A stretch of DNA of 64,000 bases from JAJFUI01 sp963754135 (GTDB lineage Bacteria > Planctomycetota > Planctomycetia > Pirellulales > Thermoguttaceae): the NCBI GenBank assembly GCA_963754135.1, contig CAVWEY010000002.1, forward strand, positions 744,001-808,000, written 5' to 3'. Below the pieces are notes generated by a model, which did not search any database, had not been told where the DNA came from, and was given only the letters and a program-made list of their open reading frames with translations. Of this stretch, positions 1 through 10,133 are shown piece after piece. Numbering within the stretch: the stretch's first letter is position 1; each line of letters opens with the position of its first letter. The position numbers and the translations under genes are program-made.

Positions 1-1266
1 GCCGTCCACGGTTTCCCGCACGGCGATCTTCCACTTTCCGCCGGGCCCGGCAACGGCGCCCTCGCAGTCGATGGCGAGGTTGATGCACGGCCCGTGCTCG
101 CCGCTGGTGACGGCGAAACGGGCGACGGCGACGGTCGCCCTCGCCCAGTGCTCGCTGCAGCACCACCAGGCGTCCCCGCCCTTCCACCAGCCATCCTCGC
201 CCAGGTTCTTGAACGCCACCGTCTGACCTTCGAGCTGATAAAGGCGGCGGTGGCCGGCGCCGCCGTTGGGGAACTGCTGGAAGATGAAATGCCCCTTCAG
301 GCATCGCTCGGCCTCATCCAGGTAGCGGCCGTCGCCGGTTAAGCGCCACAACGATAGGTTCAGCCGCAGCCAATCGCAAACCGCGCAGCCCTCGTCGAGA
401 TCCCAATCCGCACTGAGCAGTTCCTTGACGCCGGCCGTGGGCAGGCGGTAGCGCTCCATGAAAATCCCCCAGTTGCGCTCTGCGGCGTCGAGCCAACGTC
501 GCTCACCGGTCGCGGCGTAAAGGTCGGCGAGCCCGCGCAACGTGCACAACCGGCCGTGGGCGTGCGCGTCGGTGAAGTTGTCGATCTTCAGCGACAGTTC
601 GGCGATCCGCCGGGCCTCGTCCAGGTGACGCCGGTCATTCGTAGCAGAACTGAGTGCCACCAGACCCTCGATGGACTGGAAGTAGCAGGTTACGAAGTGC
701 CAGTAACGGAGGTTCTCGGCCTTGTTGTACACGGCGTCGGTAGCAATGAAGTAGTCGCCGATCCGCTTCGCCACCGCCAACGCCTTCCGGTCGCCGGTGC
801 GCTGGTAGACCTCCAGCAGGCCGATGAGCAAGCGGCCGTTGCCCCACAAAATGGGAAAGTCGCGGGCGCGGTCGATATCCGGCAAATGTTGCTCGGCGCC
901 GAAGTGGCCGTCGGCCTTCTGATAGCTCGGGATTTCGGCCAGGATCGCCGGTAGGGCGGCAAAGGGTTTCGGGTACAGCGGCGCCAGGAACGCCCCGGCG
1001 CCAATCCAGCGTCCCGACACGTCGCCACTGTACCCGGTGAACAGCCGCTCCTGTTTCAGCGACAGGTCGGCAAGGATGAACGCCGGTTTGTCCAGGGCGC
1101 AGCCGCCAGGCGCTCCGCGCTTCGGGCCTGGGCCGCAGCCCACATGCCGGCAAGGCGCAGAATCATCGGGTGACGCCAACGCGGGCGTCTTCCAGGAAGC
1201 CGCCCCCGCAGCGGAAAAAACGACCGCCGCAACAAACGCCAGCGGCAAGAGACGTGTAGTTCTCAT
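1..1266 (-). CDS. GH127-like (DUF1680) glycosidase, partial
   Basis: Open reading frame that starts at 1266 and runs off the left edge, so the C-terminus is missing (about 420 codons present). It begins with a signal peptide (MRTTRLLPLAFVAAVVFSAA), so the enzyme is probably exported. The body has alpha-helical-barrel repeats (ILWGNGRLLIGLLEVYQRTG near residue 130). Near residue 367 lies WWCCSEHWARA, a Cys-Cys pair like the metal-binding/nucleophile cysteines of GH127 beta-L-arabinofuranosidases. The family call comes from this pattern and the overall look of DUF1680 proteins; the substrate is inferred only. It is the last gene of a sigma/FecR/PEP-CTERM/DUF1559 cassette, directly after a DUF1559 remnant. 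Residues 25-45 are unusual and could hide a compensated frame change. Confidence 0.6.
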   Translation of the reverse strand, partial: MRTTRLLPLAFVAAVVFSAAGAASWKTPALASPDDSAPCRHVGCGPGPKRGAPGGCALDKPAFILADLSLKQERLFTGYSGDVSGRWIGAGAFLAPLYPKPFAALPAILAEIPSYQKADGHFGAEQHLPDIDRARDFPILWGNGRLLIGLLEVYQRTGDRKALAVAKRIGDYFIATDAVYNKAENLRYWHFVTCYFQSIEGLVALSSATNDRRHLDEARRIAELSLKIDNFTDAHAHGRLCTLRGLADLYAATGERRWLDAAERNWGIFMERYRLPTAGVKELLSADWDLDEGCAVCDWLRLNLSLWRLTGDGRYLDEAERCLKGHFIFQQFPNGGAGHRRLYQLEGQTVAFKNLGEDGWWKGGDAWWCCSEHWARATVAVARFAVTSGEHGPCINLAIDCEGAVAGPGGKWKIAVRETVDG

Positions 1267-1288
1267 GTTTCTTCTTTCTTCAAAAGTT

Positions 1289-1510
1289 CTACAGGCCGTT
1301 CCCGTTGATCGGCCGGCCGTCCTTGCGGTTGCACAGGCGGCGGTGGATCTCGGGGTCGATCGTGTAGTTGAGTATCTGCGCCGAGCCGTCGCAGAAGGCC
1401 ATCTGGAAGCCTTTGGCGTGGGCGCTGCCGAAGCCATAGCGGTAGCTGCCGCCGGGGGTATCCCGGTAGCGGGGAACGTACCGGGTGCTCGCACCGCCAT
1501 ACGTCCTTTC
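1289..1510 (-). pseudogene. DUF1559 C-terminal remnant
   Basis: A 73-codon open stretch with no start codon, closed upstream by a TGA at 1511-1513. It encodes only the tail of a DUF1559 protein: a DTPGG segment, then FGSAHAKGFQMAFCDGSAQI (the H-x9-DG motif), then NRKDGRPINGNGL and stop. The same tail ends the complete DUF1559 proteins at 3674 and 61323. The N-terminal prepilin-like half is absent. It sits between the glycosidase-like gene and the GH127-like gene. Probably a recombination scar and not expressed on its own. Confidence 0.75.
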
Positions 1511-1530
1511 TCATCGGGCTGGAAGAAACA

Positions 1531-3590
1531 TCAGGGACGCCAAAGACGCCAAAACCGTTGTTTCTTCGGGTCGTCGGATTCTTTGTACGACTGAATGATC
1601 TTTTCCATTCCCTCGCAGAGCCGGGCGGTGGTTTCAACATAGGACCGGTCCGCGGCTGTTTGAGACGCCGCCGGCAAACGAGGCAGCCCGCCATCGGCAA
1701 CCATTCGCAGCCGCGCCGCAGCCGTGGCCAGATACGCGGCAACCAATCTGGCGTGGGCGGCCTCGTAGGTGTCTCCCAGGCCGGCATCGACAAGCCGCCG
1801 GTGGAAATCGCGCACGGCGGCCACGCGCAGCGCGAGCGCGGCGACGGCTTCCGACTCGGACGATTTCGGCAGATCGTCAATCCGGGCGCGGGAGCGATGG
1901 CGGGCGGACCGTGCTTTCGGGGCGCCCGCGGCGCCGCCTTCGCACCGCCCAGCGAAATCTCGATTACCGCCTCATCGGGCGTTTGACCGTAAGCCAAGAA
2001 GACGGATCGGGCGTCGAATGTCTTCCACGCCTGACCGTTGATGGTGACGCCGGTGACAGGTCCTTGTCCCGTCGTGGCCAGATACAGCCGCTTCCTGCCG
2101 AAGCGGATGGGAAACTGCTGCTCGAGCCGGGTGATTCTCGACGGGACGTGCGGAAGGATCGTCAGCCCGTCGGCCCGGTAGAGATATTCGAACAGCCCGC
2201 GGATCATCGCGGCGGGGACGCCCCAGGCGTCGTACCAGCAGTTGATCGGCCGCTTCGGTTCGTAGACCTCGGTGCCGAAATTGGTCAGGCTGTTGTCCAT
2301 GCGGAAGCGGCGGGCGAACGAGAGCAAGTACTTCATCGACCGCCGGGCATCGTCGTAGAGCCCCAAGCGGTAATAGCCCATGATCATCCGCGCCTCGCAG
2401 GTGAAAAATTGCCCGCCGTTGGCGTTATATCCGTACTTGAACAATCCCTCGGGTGGAGAGTACAGGTCGTCGAGCGAAGGGCAATTGGTGAGAATCATGT
2501 GGTGGGGCCGCAGGCCGGGAATCGAGGCGATCTTGGCGAAAGATCTTCGCGGCCTGCGCGTCGCCGACGACCCGAAAACAGACGGCGTCGTGATTGCAGA
2601 CGGCCTCGAAGTAGCCGTGCCTGGCCGCCCCGTAAACGCCGTGCTTCGTGCCGTCCGGGTCCATATACTTGACAAAGTAGCCCTCGTCGGTGGTCAGTTG
2701 CGGCAGCGCCTTGCGGGCCGACTGGCGGCGAATGGAATCGAGTTGGACGTTGTGGCGCTGCCGGCAAGCTTCTCCAATTCGATGAGCCGGTCCAGGGCCG
2801 CGATGTAGGTGACAGACAAGCCGGTCAAGTAGGCTTTGTCAAAGGAGCCGTCGAGTTTCTTCCAACCGGCGTAGCCTGGGGCGAGCAGATTGCCGCCGGG
2901 CCCCGCCAGAAAGAGATTGTTCTTCGGATCGCGCCGCGTTTCAATAAAAGCGGCGACTCTTCGCAGTTTCGGCAGATAACGTGCGATGGCCGCCGCGTCC
3001 CGGCTGATCAATAACAGTTCGCTCTGCATCAACAGTCCGGCGGCGGAGAACTCCATGCCCCAATCGTGGATCTCATATCGCTCGTCGCCTTGCTTGGGAA
3101 TGCTCCAGTCGAGGCAGGCGCAGTCGCACAGGCAGCCGTCGGGCGGAATCCAGTGCAACTTCACGTAGGGCAAGAGCGGCCCCGAATCCGTGACCCGCCC
3201 GGCCTGCGCCGGCTGTTGCGTCTTCCCGTCGCCCATGTGCTTGAACCACAAGTCCTGGGCGTTTTGCAGAAACGTAGTCAACGGCTCCTGCAAGAAAGGC
3301 AGCGAGCAGTACGTCGGCCCATAGCTGTCTTGAACCCACCAATTGTCCCATCCAAAACCCCCGACAAAGCCGTTCCATGCGGGCGTGTAGAGCATGGCAA
3401 TGTTTTGCAGTTCGGGATCGGGGGTAAACATCCGTCCGGCGGTCTCCAGGAGTTGAAGATACTCAACGTCTCCCTCGCCGCGGAAGAACCGCCCTTCAAA
3501 ACGGTCGGCGGCCCAACAGCGGCCGAAACCGGTCAGGGACGGAAGCAGCACGAGAAACGCCGTCGCGACAACGTTGATCAAAACGCGCAT
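1531..3590 (-). CDS. exported (alpha/alpha)6-barrel glycosidase-like protein (frameshifted)
   Basis: Begins at 3590 with a signal peptide (MRVLINVVATAFLVLLPSLT). Aromatic-rich segments follow: GGFGWDNWWVQDSYGPTYCS near residue 65, NCWYDAWGVPAAMIRGLFEY in the middle, and a beta-sandwich-like region after LTILPHVPSRI. This pattern is typical of six-hairpin glycosidases (glycogen-debranching, GH78 or GH63-like), but I cannot assign a family. The frame changes at about 2700, 2570 and 1840; the C-terminal frame ends at 1531. It lies 84 bp after the DUF1559 gene and is probably the main carbohydrate-active gene of this cassette. Function is inferred from fold-like pattern and context only. Confidence 0.5.
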
Positions 3591-3673
3591 CTCGTCGGTC
3601 TTCCTGGAATCCGAAGTGAGATATGGCCCCTTTGCCCCAGTCGTCCCTGGGTCCGTCACGGGCAGGGGTTCCT

Positions 3674-4755
3674 TTAGAACTGGTTGCCGTCGATCGGCTG
3701 GCCGTCTTTGCGATTGGCCAGGCAACAGTGAATTGGTGGGGCGGTCATGTAACTCATCAGATGCACCGAGCCGTCGCAGAAGGCCATGAAAAAACCGTTA
3801 TTGTGCCGCCTGCCGAAGGCCCAGTAATTAAAAAGGCCCGGAGTGTCCGGCGTTGGCGGCCACCAATCGGCCGGGCTCTGGAAGGGGTAGTGGTTGGAAC
3901 TCCAACGCGATATGTCCGCGTTCTCGCCCATCATGGCGTCTTCGTTGTCGCCACCGTCCTGACCGGTCGCGTAGTAGTCGGAATCCAAGTATTTCTCGCC
4001 CACCAGGTACGTGTTGCTCGTCCCGTCGGTGATATCTGCCATCTTGATCAGACTACCGAGATAGTGCACGCCCGTGGCGCTCTGGGCGACAACGGCGAAG
4101 TTAGTGATCGCGTTGGCGGTTTGCACCCCTGGGGGGTTCTCGACTTGGGAAATACTGACCGGCCCGCCGTTCGGGCCGGAGGGGTTAGGGGACCACTCCG
4201 GTTGGGTGAAAGTATCGCCGCCGTTGGCCGCGTAATCGGCGCGTCCCACGACTGTCGGCATGCCGGCGTTGACGACCGGCTGCCCCGCCCCCGCCCACCC
4301 TCCGGTCGCTCCTTGCCACTGTTCCACGGGTACGCGACCACGGCCCGCCGCGAAGGACAGTAGAGCACGCCCAACGGAATGGACATTCGCTGGAGTTGGG
4401 CGGCGTTCTTCTGGCTGGTGGGCAATTCGGCCCCCATGTCGTGGAGCGTTTGCTGCTCGATGTAGGGCAGAACGTTATAAATCCATCCGGCTGGCTGGCG
4501 CCAGTCGGTCCCGCGGTCGGCGTCGCCCGTCCACGAATATCCCCAACCGCCGGCCGGGAGCCGCCCCGTGGCCTGTTCGTGCGTGATGCAACCCAGCGCG
4601 AGTTGCTTGAGGTTGTTATTGCACTGTGTCTGCCGGGCGGCCTCGCGTGCCGCTTGAACCGCCGGCAGCAACAGCGCGATCAGGATGCCGATGATCGTGA
4701 TGACGACCAACAACTCGACTAACGTGAAACCGGTTTTATGCAGTGTGCGTTTCAT
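3674..4755 (-). CDS. DUF1559 prepilin-like protein (one frameshift)
   Basis: Starts at 4755 (MKRTLHKTG). The type IV prepilin N-terminus GFTLVELLVVITIIGILIAL is followed by LLPAVQAAREAAR and then the DUF1559 body. The tail carries RRHNNGFFMAFCDGSV (H-x9-DG) and ends NRKDGQPIDGNQF. The frame changes near 4320, around the PWNSGK/EQWQGATGG junction. DUF1559 proteins are a large planctomycete-specific family, thought to be pseudopilin-like surface proteins; their exact role is unknown. It is the fourth gene of the sigma/FecR cassette. The longer open frame to 4917 is rejected because the prepilin leader fixes the start. Confidence 0.85.
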
Positions 4756-4941
4756 TTTATCACCCGCAGAGTGTTCAGGGAAAACCACCGCCGAGGACGC
4801 GAAGGACGCACAGAAGGGACCGGCAGCGGGCCGGTCGCCTCCTGACGGGGCAGTTGCGCCACCGCCCCGCGGGAGCACGGCTCCCGCTGCGTTCCTCCGC
4901 GTCCTCTGCGGTTCCATTGGACCTCCGTTCCCGCTCTTTGC

Positions 4942-5002
4942 CGTAGGACGGATTTCCTAATCCGTCCGGTTCTTGGGGACGGATTAGGAAATCCGTCCTA
5001 CG
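4942..5002. repeat. palindromic repeat (ggacggatt family)
   Basis: Two arms (CGTAGGACGGATTTCCTAAT and its reverse complement) around a short loop, between the DUF1559 gene and the end of the PEP-CTERM gene. A related palindrome lies at 8215-8287. It could form a strong hairpin and act as a terminator or attenuator. The rest of 4756-5019 shows no gene. Confidence 0.85.
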
Positions 5003-5019
5003 AGTTGTGGCGCGAGCTC

Positions 5020-5789
5020 TTACCTCCGCTTCCGCCAGGCGTAGCAGAGCAGGCCCGCCAGCACCAGCCCAACAGCGTCAACGTGCCCGGCTCGGGGACC
5101 GCGCTAATGAGTTGGAAACCGTTAAAGGGAGAAAGGGCGGGATTGCCGCTGGGCGCCCATTGGCAGTTGATCTGGCCGTTGCTGTCGGCCGTAAGGGTAC
5201 CGGTCACCACATAATTGACCCCCACCTGGAAACCCCAACCCGATGCTCCAGTAGTTGAGTAGGTGCCCCCCCCATTGGCGGCGTAAAAGGTGAACGCCGA
5301 CCCGTAGGGGCCAGTCTGTTGTTCGGCGTACAGGTACATGAACCACTTGCTGCCTGGGATCAGGCCGCCTATCGTGAACGTCGGAGATATGTACGTTGTT
5401 CCGGCGCCGCAGATATTGCTCCCAAAAAGCGATTGAGGGTTGCAAGGGTCCACATCAGTGTTGCCGTATAGATAGTTAACGCCGAACGTGACAGTCGTAG
5501 GATTGCCGGCCGAATCCTCGATCGTCGCCGTAGCCGCGGTGAATTGACCAGCAGGGACAGGTGGGAAATAACAGGAGCTCGCGCTGCCTCCGGTTGATGT
5601 CAGGGGATTCCAATAATTGTTACCCGGGTCCGAGTATGCACCCTGGCCAGAGTACTCCCCTTGGTTCGCACCTCCGCTCGTGTTTGAGAGCTCCGCGTTG
5701 ACCACCGTGGCGCCCGCCAGATTGGCCAGCAACAAAACAATCGCCAGACCGAGCACGGTTGTGCAGATTTTCTTGCACATTTTACACAC
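5020..5789 (-). CDS. PEP-CTERM anchored secreted protein (frameshift in anchor)
   Basis: Starts MCKMCKKICTTVLGLAIVLL, a signal peptide, followed by a Gly/Ser/Thr/Asn-rich beta-type secreted domain of about 200 residues with no recognised family. It ends with the sorting motif VPEPGTLTLLG. Restoring one missing base after the PEP motif gives a hydrophobic anchor LVLAGLLCYAWRKRR and a TAA at 5020-5022. As written, the frame loses the anchor and reads on to 4998. PEP-CTERM tails are processed by exosortase and the protein is probably displayed at the cell surface. Third gene of the cassette; a paralogue with the same defect lies at 58625. Confidence 0.8.
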
Positions 5790-5983
5790 CCTTTCGAGAA
5801 ATGAAGTTACAGAGGTTTCGGCCGAAACACTCGGCCGAAGTCAACGCCGTCCGCCTTCTTTCGGAAACACTCCGAAGGCCAACGCGGCGGCTAAACGCAC
5901 GCACGCACACGCGATCTCGTCCGTCCTCCGTGCCGGATCCATTGCTCGCCGGGACACCTCCTTTCCGTGAAGTTGCAGAACGC

Positions 5984-7641
5984 TCATTTGATCTGTCGCG
6001 TATTCGAGCCGGAATCGGCCGGCGGCGTCCGCGAGCCGCCCAGCACAAAGCCCCGCAATTCGGCCCGCAGCCCCATCGGGCTGGTCGTCTTCTTGCCGGC
6101 GTCGCCCGGCGGCCCGTTGTAGACGTCGATCTCCAACGTGTTGACCCCTTCGCAAAAATCCTTCTTGAGCGAAAACGGGGTGAAATCGCCATAGGGCAAA
6201 TCGGTATCTGCGCACTTCGGCAGCAGGGCCTCTTTGCCGTTGATGCGGATCGCCGTCACGTCGTTGTCGGCGATGAACCAGCCCTGCACGGCCGCCGTTT
6301 CCGCTATCGCGTCGACAAGCTCGAACGTCGTGCGGAACGTGTAAGTCACGCCGTCGGGCGCCACACGGAGCCGCTGCTGATGGCAATCCATTGCGAGTGC
6401 GACGGTTCGTTGGCCAGCCACATCCCGGCCGGGGCGTTGGACACGGCGGCCACGAAGGCCGCGCGGGGCTTGAAGTGCGGATCGTCGCTGCGGGCGACCA
6501 GTTGCCAGTGCGGGTCCGGCTGGCCTTCGTCTAAGCCGACGCCGGTGTTGAACAGCTTGATCGGCACGCGCTGGGGCATCCGGCGGGCGAACCGCCCGAA
6601 TGGCGTCCCGCCGCGGGTCACTCGGACCACCCGGTCCCGATCCAGTTCCACCCGGGCCGATTCGTCCGCCCCCAAGGAAACCGCGCGGCCATCTGCCTTG
6701 GTTCCGGCCGCGGGGCGCACTTCGATTCTGCCCCGGAAGACGTGCGAGTGCGTTGCGCCGGAGTTTTCAACTTCCACGCCGAACTCCGTGCCCAGGTCGG
6801 TGACCACGGCGGTGGGAGTGCGGACAACGAATTTGGGATTTGGGATTTGGGATTTGGGATCTGCCGCTTGCGCTTTCGTACTTTCCACCCGCGCGGTCAG
6901 TTTGCCCAACGAGAGGAAGCCGCCCCTGGACGACTCGATCTCGTAGCTGCATGGCCCCTGGAGAATGACTTTGGCCCCCGTGTTGTAGCAGATTTCCATC
7001 AGGCCAGAGGAGAGGGAATACGCCTGGCCCAAGGCGACGTTCCGGCCAACCGGTGCGGACTGGGGATCGGTCCATTGACAATCGACCATGCCTGTGATCC
7101 GGCCGACAAGCCCCGGCTGTTCGTCTTGCCGGGCAACGGCCGACGACGGCCGCGGCGTTCCGGCGAGTTGGTAGTCAAGGGACACCTTGTACAGCCAGGC
7201 ACCAAGGATGGCCATACCCGTGATCACCGTGGCGGCGGCGTAGGAGAACAGCCAGCCGCCAACGGTGAAGGGGAAGGCGGCGGGGGCAGAGAGGGGCGAG
7301 GAAGTATCGATGATGATGGGCGGAATGAGCAGTTCAGGCTCCAGGGCCGGGGACTCGGGGCTAGGGACTCGGGACTGGGGACTGCGGACTTGTGGCAGTT
7401 CCGAGTCCGCTGCCCCGAATCCCGAGTCCCCAACCCCCAGCCCCACTTCTCTTGCCTGCTGGCCGAACTCCCAGCGCAAACAGCCGTCCAGGCGGACGCA
7501 GGCCAGATAGAACCGCTGCGCCTCGGGGCGGCCGTGAAGGAGTTCCTCCAATCGGGCGGCGTCTCGCGGCCGGAGCGTGCCGTCGCACGCGGCGTCGGCC
7601 AAGGCACGCAGTTCGTCGATCGGCAACCCGTCGGCAGTCAT
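5984..7641 (-). CDS. FecR-domain membrane protein (anti-sigma-like), one frameshift
   Basis: Starts at 7641, overlapping the sigma-factor stop by 4 bp (ATGA), which points to translational coupling. Residues 1-60 form a helical cytoplasmic domain (LRALADAACDGTLRPRDAAR). One membrane segment follows (GGWLFSYAAATVITGMAILG). Next is a FecR domain with TPTAVVTDLGTEFGVEV, then a C-terminal beta-sandwich region in a second frame after about 6390. The linker before the membrane segment and the loop before the FecR core are encoded by simple repeats (7345-7443 and 6830-6861). FecR proteins relay a periplasmic signal to an ECF sigma factor, so it probably controls the neighbouring sigma. The paralogue at 56576 has the same architecture. 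Confidence 0.8.
6830..6861. repeat. tandem ATTTGGG repeat inside the FecR gene
   Basis: About four copies of a 7-bp unit (atttggg), read in frame on the minus strand as KSQIPNPK in the FecR protein. The paralogous gene has different simple repeats at the same protein position (57331-57402). Confidence 0.8.
7345..7443. repeat. inverted simple repeat (gggactcggg family) inside the FecR gene
   Basis: Imperfect copies of gggactcggg/ggggact on one side face cccgagtcccc/ccgaatcccg on the other. The element encodes the Pro/Ser/Gly-rich linker of the FecR protein before its membrane segment. A related unit occurs at 56770-56795 in the paralogue. Confidence 0.7.
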
Positions 7642-8186
7642 CGCTCTCCCCCGATACTCTTCTCCCGCAGAATGCACTCCAAGAGCGCCTTGCGGATGCG
7701 GCTGACGGCCTTGTAGACCCAACGCACCGGGCGGCCGAGGGCCTGGGCGACACTGTAGCACGTGGCCCGCGGCGCGTAACGCCGGCCGATCAACTCGCGG
7801 TCCTTGGCCGGCAGCAGGGCGACGCAGCGGCGCAGCTCGTCGATCAACTCCTCAAGCGCGTTCTCGCTGCCCGACATCTCCAGTGCCAACTCATCGACCA
7901 GGGCGTCCGAGAAACAGACTCCGGCCCGCTGCCGCTGGGCTTGGTGTTGGAGCAGTTTGTAGCGGGCGATCTGAAACGCCCAGGCCCGGAAGTTCGTTCC
8001 TATCTGGAACTGGCCCCGCTTCTCCCACAGCACCAGGTTGGTGTCTTGGAGAATCTCCGACGCCTCGTCGGGGTCGAGCACCAGCGAGCGGAGGTAGAGA
8101 TAGATGTCCGGCTGGTGCGTGGTCAGCAGCCGGACAAACTCCGCCCCGCGGGCTTCGTCGTTGGCTGGACTGAAGGCGTCGGACAA
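7638..8186 (-). CDS. ECF-type RNA polymerase sigma factor
   Basis: A 182-residue sigma-70 family protein. Region 2 is at about residues 20-90 (DEASEILQDTNLVLWEKRGQ, then NFRAWAFQIARYKLLQHQAQ). Region 4 is at about 120-170 (LLPAKDRELIGRRY, then a helix-turn-helix around YSVAQALGRPVRWVYKAVSR). It overlaps the FecR gene by 4 bp and is the first gene of the left-hand cassette, so it likely drives that cassette under FecR control. The intergenic region upstream, 8187-8539, holds two palindromic repeats and no gene. Confidence 0.9.
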   Translation of the reverse strand: MSDAFSPANDEARGAEFVRLLTTHQPDIYLYLRSLVLDPDEASEILQDTNLVLWEKRGQFQIGTNFRAWAFQIARYKLLQHQAQRQRAGVCFSDALVDELALEMSGSENALEELIDELRRCVALLPAKDRELIGRRYAPRATCYSVAQALGRPVRWVYKAVSRIRKALLECILREKSIGGER

Positions 8187-8214
8187 GGGGCACCTCAGGA
8201 CGGACGGTCCCGTT

Positions 8215-8287
8215 GGACGGACTTCCTAGTTCGTCCAAGCTTCGTTCGGATTCCAGCGGGGCTCTGGACGGACTAGGAAGTCCGTCC
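8215..8287. repeat. palindromic repeat (ggacggact family)
   Basis: Arms GGACGGACTTCCTAGTTCGT and GGACGGACTAGGAAGTCCGT, nearly perfect inverted copies about 30 bp apart. It lies just upstream of the ECF sigma gene and is related to the element at 4942-5002. Confidence 0.85.
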
Positions 8288-8397
8288 TACGCACCGCGGC
8301 TCTGGCTCTGAAGACATATCCGACTAGAACCCTTATTGTACCCAAGAAAATGGAAAAGTTCCCAAGAGGGACCCAGTAGTCGGCAGGAATACCCCCG

Positions 8398-8480
8398 TAG
8401 GGTGGGACAAGCGTAGCGTAGTCCCACCAATAACGGCGGACAAAGCATGGTGGGACTGCGCTTCACTTGTCCCACCCTAC
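8398..8480. repeat. palindromic repeat (tagggtgggac family)
   Basis: Outer arms TAGGGTGGGACAAG and CTTGTCCCACCCTA with an inner inverted pair, in the divergent region between the sigma gene and the PEBP gene. Confidence 0.85.
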
Positions 8481-8539
8481 TCCCAGCCGCTTGCGGTTTC
8501 GTCCGCGTCGCATAAAATTGGGTCTGTGAGGGCAAAACC

Positions 8540-9169
8540 ATGAAACCGATCTTGTCGCACACCGTCTTGTCCCGTATCTGCCTGGGGCTCGGGTTGGTGA
8601 CGTTCGTCAGCCCGGCGGGCTGTCGGGAAGGAGAGGAGAAAATGACGCTCCAAGTGACCAGTACGGCGTTTGCAGAGGGGCACGCGATTCCGAAGAAGTA
8701 CACGGGCGAGGGGGCCGACGTGTCGCCGCCGTTGGCCTGGTCGGCGATCCCGGCAGCGGCCAAGGAACTGGTGCTGGTCTGCGACGACCCGGATGCCCCC
8801 GGCGCCGAGCCGTGGGTGCATTGGGTGATCTACAAGATTCCCGCCGACGCGAAGGGCGTGCCGGAGGGCGTGGCGCGAAAGGCGAAGCCGAAGGAGCCGG
8901 CCGGGGCGATGCAGGGGAAGAACTCCTGGCCCGGCGGCGACGAGATCGGCTACCGTGGCCCGATGCCCCCGCCCGGCCACGGAGTCCACCACTACTATTT
9001 CAAGCTCTACGCCCTGGATGCGCCGCTGGAGGCCGAGCCGGGCTTGGACAAGAAGGCCGTGCTGGAAAAGATCCGCGGCCACGTGCTGGCGGAAGGGGAG
9101 TTGATGGGGACGTACGCAAAGGTAAGCTGTCAGTTGTCAGCTTTCAGCTCTCAGCTTCCAGGTGGCTGA
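8540..9169 (+). CDS. YbhB/YbcL-type PEBP family lipoprotein
   Basis: Starts with a lipoprotein-like signal peptide (lipobox VSPAGC, near residues 24-29), followed by a PEBP (Raf kinase inhibitor-like) domain. Signature segments are DDPDAPGAEPWVHWVIYKIP and GYRGPMPPPGHGVHHYYFKL. The biochemical role of bacterial members is unclear. The last residues (SCQLSAFSSQLPGG) come from a simple repeat at 9125-9203, so the ancestral C-terminus was probably shorter. It stands alone, in the opposite orientation to the sigma gene. Confidence 0.85.
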   Translation: MKPILSHTVLSRICLGLGLVTFVSPAGCREGEEKMTLQVTSTAFAEGHAIPKKYTGEGADVSPPLAWSAIPAAAKELVLVCDDPDAPGAEPWVHWVIYKIPADAKGVPEGVARKAKPKEPAGAMQGKNSWPGGDEIGYRGPMPPPGHGVHHYYFKLYALDAPLEAEPGLDKKAVLEKIRGHVLAEGELMGTYAKVSCQLSAFSSQLPGG

Positions 9170-9203
9170 CCGCTGAAAGCTGACCGCTGATAGCTGATAG
9201 CTT
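9125..9203. repeat. inverted simple repeat (AGCTGTCAG / CTGATAGCT units)
   Basis: Repeated cagctttcagct-like units, followed by their inverted copies ctgaaagctgaccgctga. It overlaps the 3' end of the PEBP gene and fills the gap to the DUF434 gene. Confidence 0.75.
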
Positions 9204-9207
9204 TCCC

Positions 9208-10088
9208 ATGCCCGACCGCCGCACCCATCGCGGTCCGCATCCCGAGGACGCCCGGCTGTTCGGCGTCGAGGCGCTGCCGCTGTTGCGCGCGGCGGCGGCC
9301 GATTTCTGCTGGCTGCTGGACCGCGGCTACGCCCACGATTCGGGCTTGAAACTGGTGGGCGACCGCTACGCCCTGGTGGCCCGGCAGCGGACGGCGGTCA
9401 GCCGGTGCTGCTGCTCGGCCAGCGACGCCGCCCGGCGGCGGGAGCATGAGGTTGGCCGGGAGCGGTTGCCGGGCGCGGCGTTGTGGCTGGACGGCTACAA
9501 CGTGTTGACCACCATCGAGGCGGCATTGGCCGGCGGGGTCATTTTGATCGGCCGCGACGGCGCTTGCCGCGACATGGCGAGCATGCACGGCAGCTACCGC
9601 AAGGTGGCCGAGACGTTGCCCGCTTTGGAGTTGTTGGGCGGACGCTGGCGGAATTCGGCGGCTGGGGTGGCAGTTCAACTGCCACCCCAACTCCAACGGT
9701 GGCCGAGTGCCGCTGGCTGTTGGACCGCCCGGTCTCCAACAGCGGCCGGCTGAAGGGGATCATCGAGGAGTTGGCCGCCCTGCGGGGCTGGCCGTGGCGG
9801 GTCGAGTTGGCGGCCAACCCGGACGACGTGCTGGCCGGTCCGGTCGCTGGGGCGGCCACGGTTGGGGCGGCAGTTGAACTGCCGCCCCAGCCGAAGCCGC
9901 AACTGCCGCCCCATCCGGATGTCATTGTCGTCACGGCGGACAGCGCCGTTCTCGACTGCTGCCCGGCATGGTTCAATCTGGCCGCAGAAACCGTCTGCAG
10001 CCACGTGCCGTCGGCGAAAATCATTGACTTGGGGGGTGTGGGAGGGTCACTTGACGGCGACTCGGTGGATTGTTATCCTACGGAATAG
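9208..10088 (+). CDS. DUF434 domain protein (one frameshift)
   Basis: The first frame (9208 to about 9650) carries the DUF434 pattern: ADFCWLLDRGYAHDSGLKLV, then WLDGYNVLTTIEAALAGG. The protein continues in another frame from about 9690 (ECRWLLDRPVSNSGRLKGII) and ends at 10088. The switch falls around a 25-bp palindrome (9664-9688). A second copy of that family (9864-9888) is read through in the C-terminal part as VGAAVELPPQPKPQ. The function of DUF434 is unknown. Either the palindrome insertion or a nearby indel breaks the frame. Confidence 0.7.
9664..9688. repeat. 25-bp palindrome, GGCAGTTCAACTGCC core
   Basis: A perfect inverted repeat (ggggtggcagtt / aactgccacccc) inside the DUF434 gene at the point where its reading frame changes. 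The same family occurs at 9864, 56799 and 60116. Confidence 0.85.
9864..9888. repeat. 25-bp palindrome, GGCAGTTGAACTGCC core
   Basis: Perfect inverted repeat (ggggcggcagtt / aactgccgcccc), read through in frame in the C-terminal half of the DUF434 gene. Confidence 0.85.
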
Positions 10089-10133
10089 TATCCTTTTCGT
10101 AGTTCCGTTGTCTTAACGAAAGGTATTTCAACC

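Noticed and set aside
1263..2675. A single 470-codon minus-strand frame across 1263-2675
   Set aside because: Only its middle part looks like real protein. The ends are out-of-frame readings of the glycosidase-like gene and the DUF1559 remnant.
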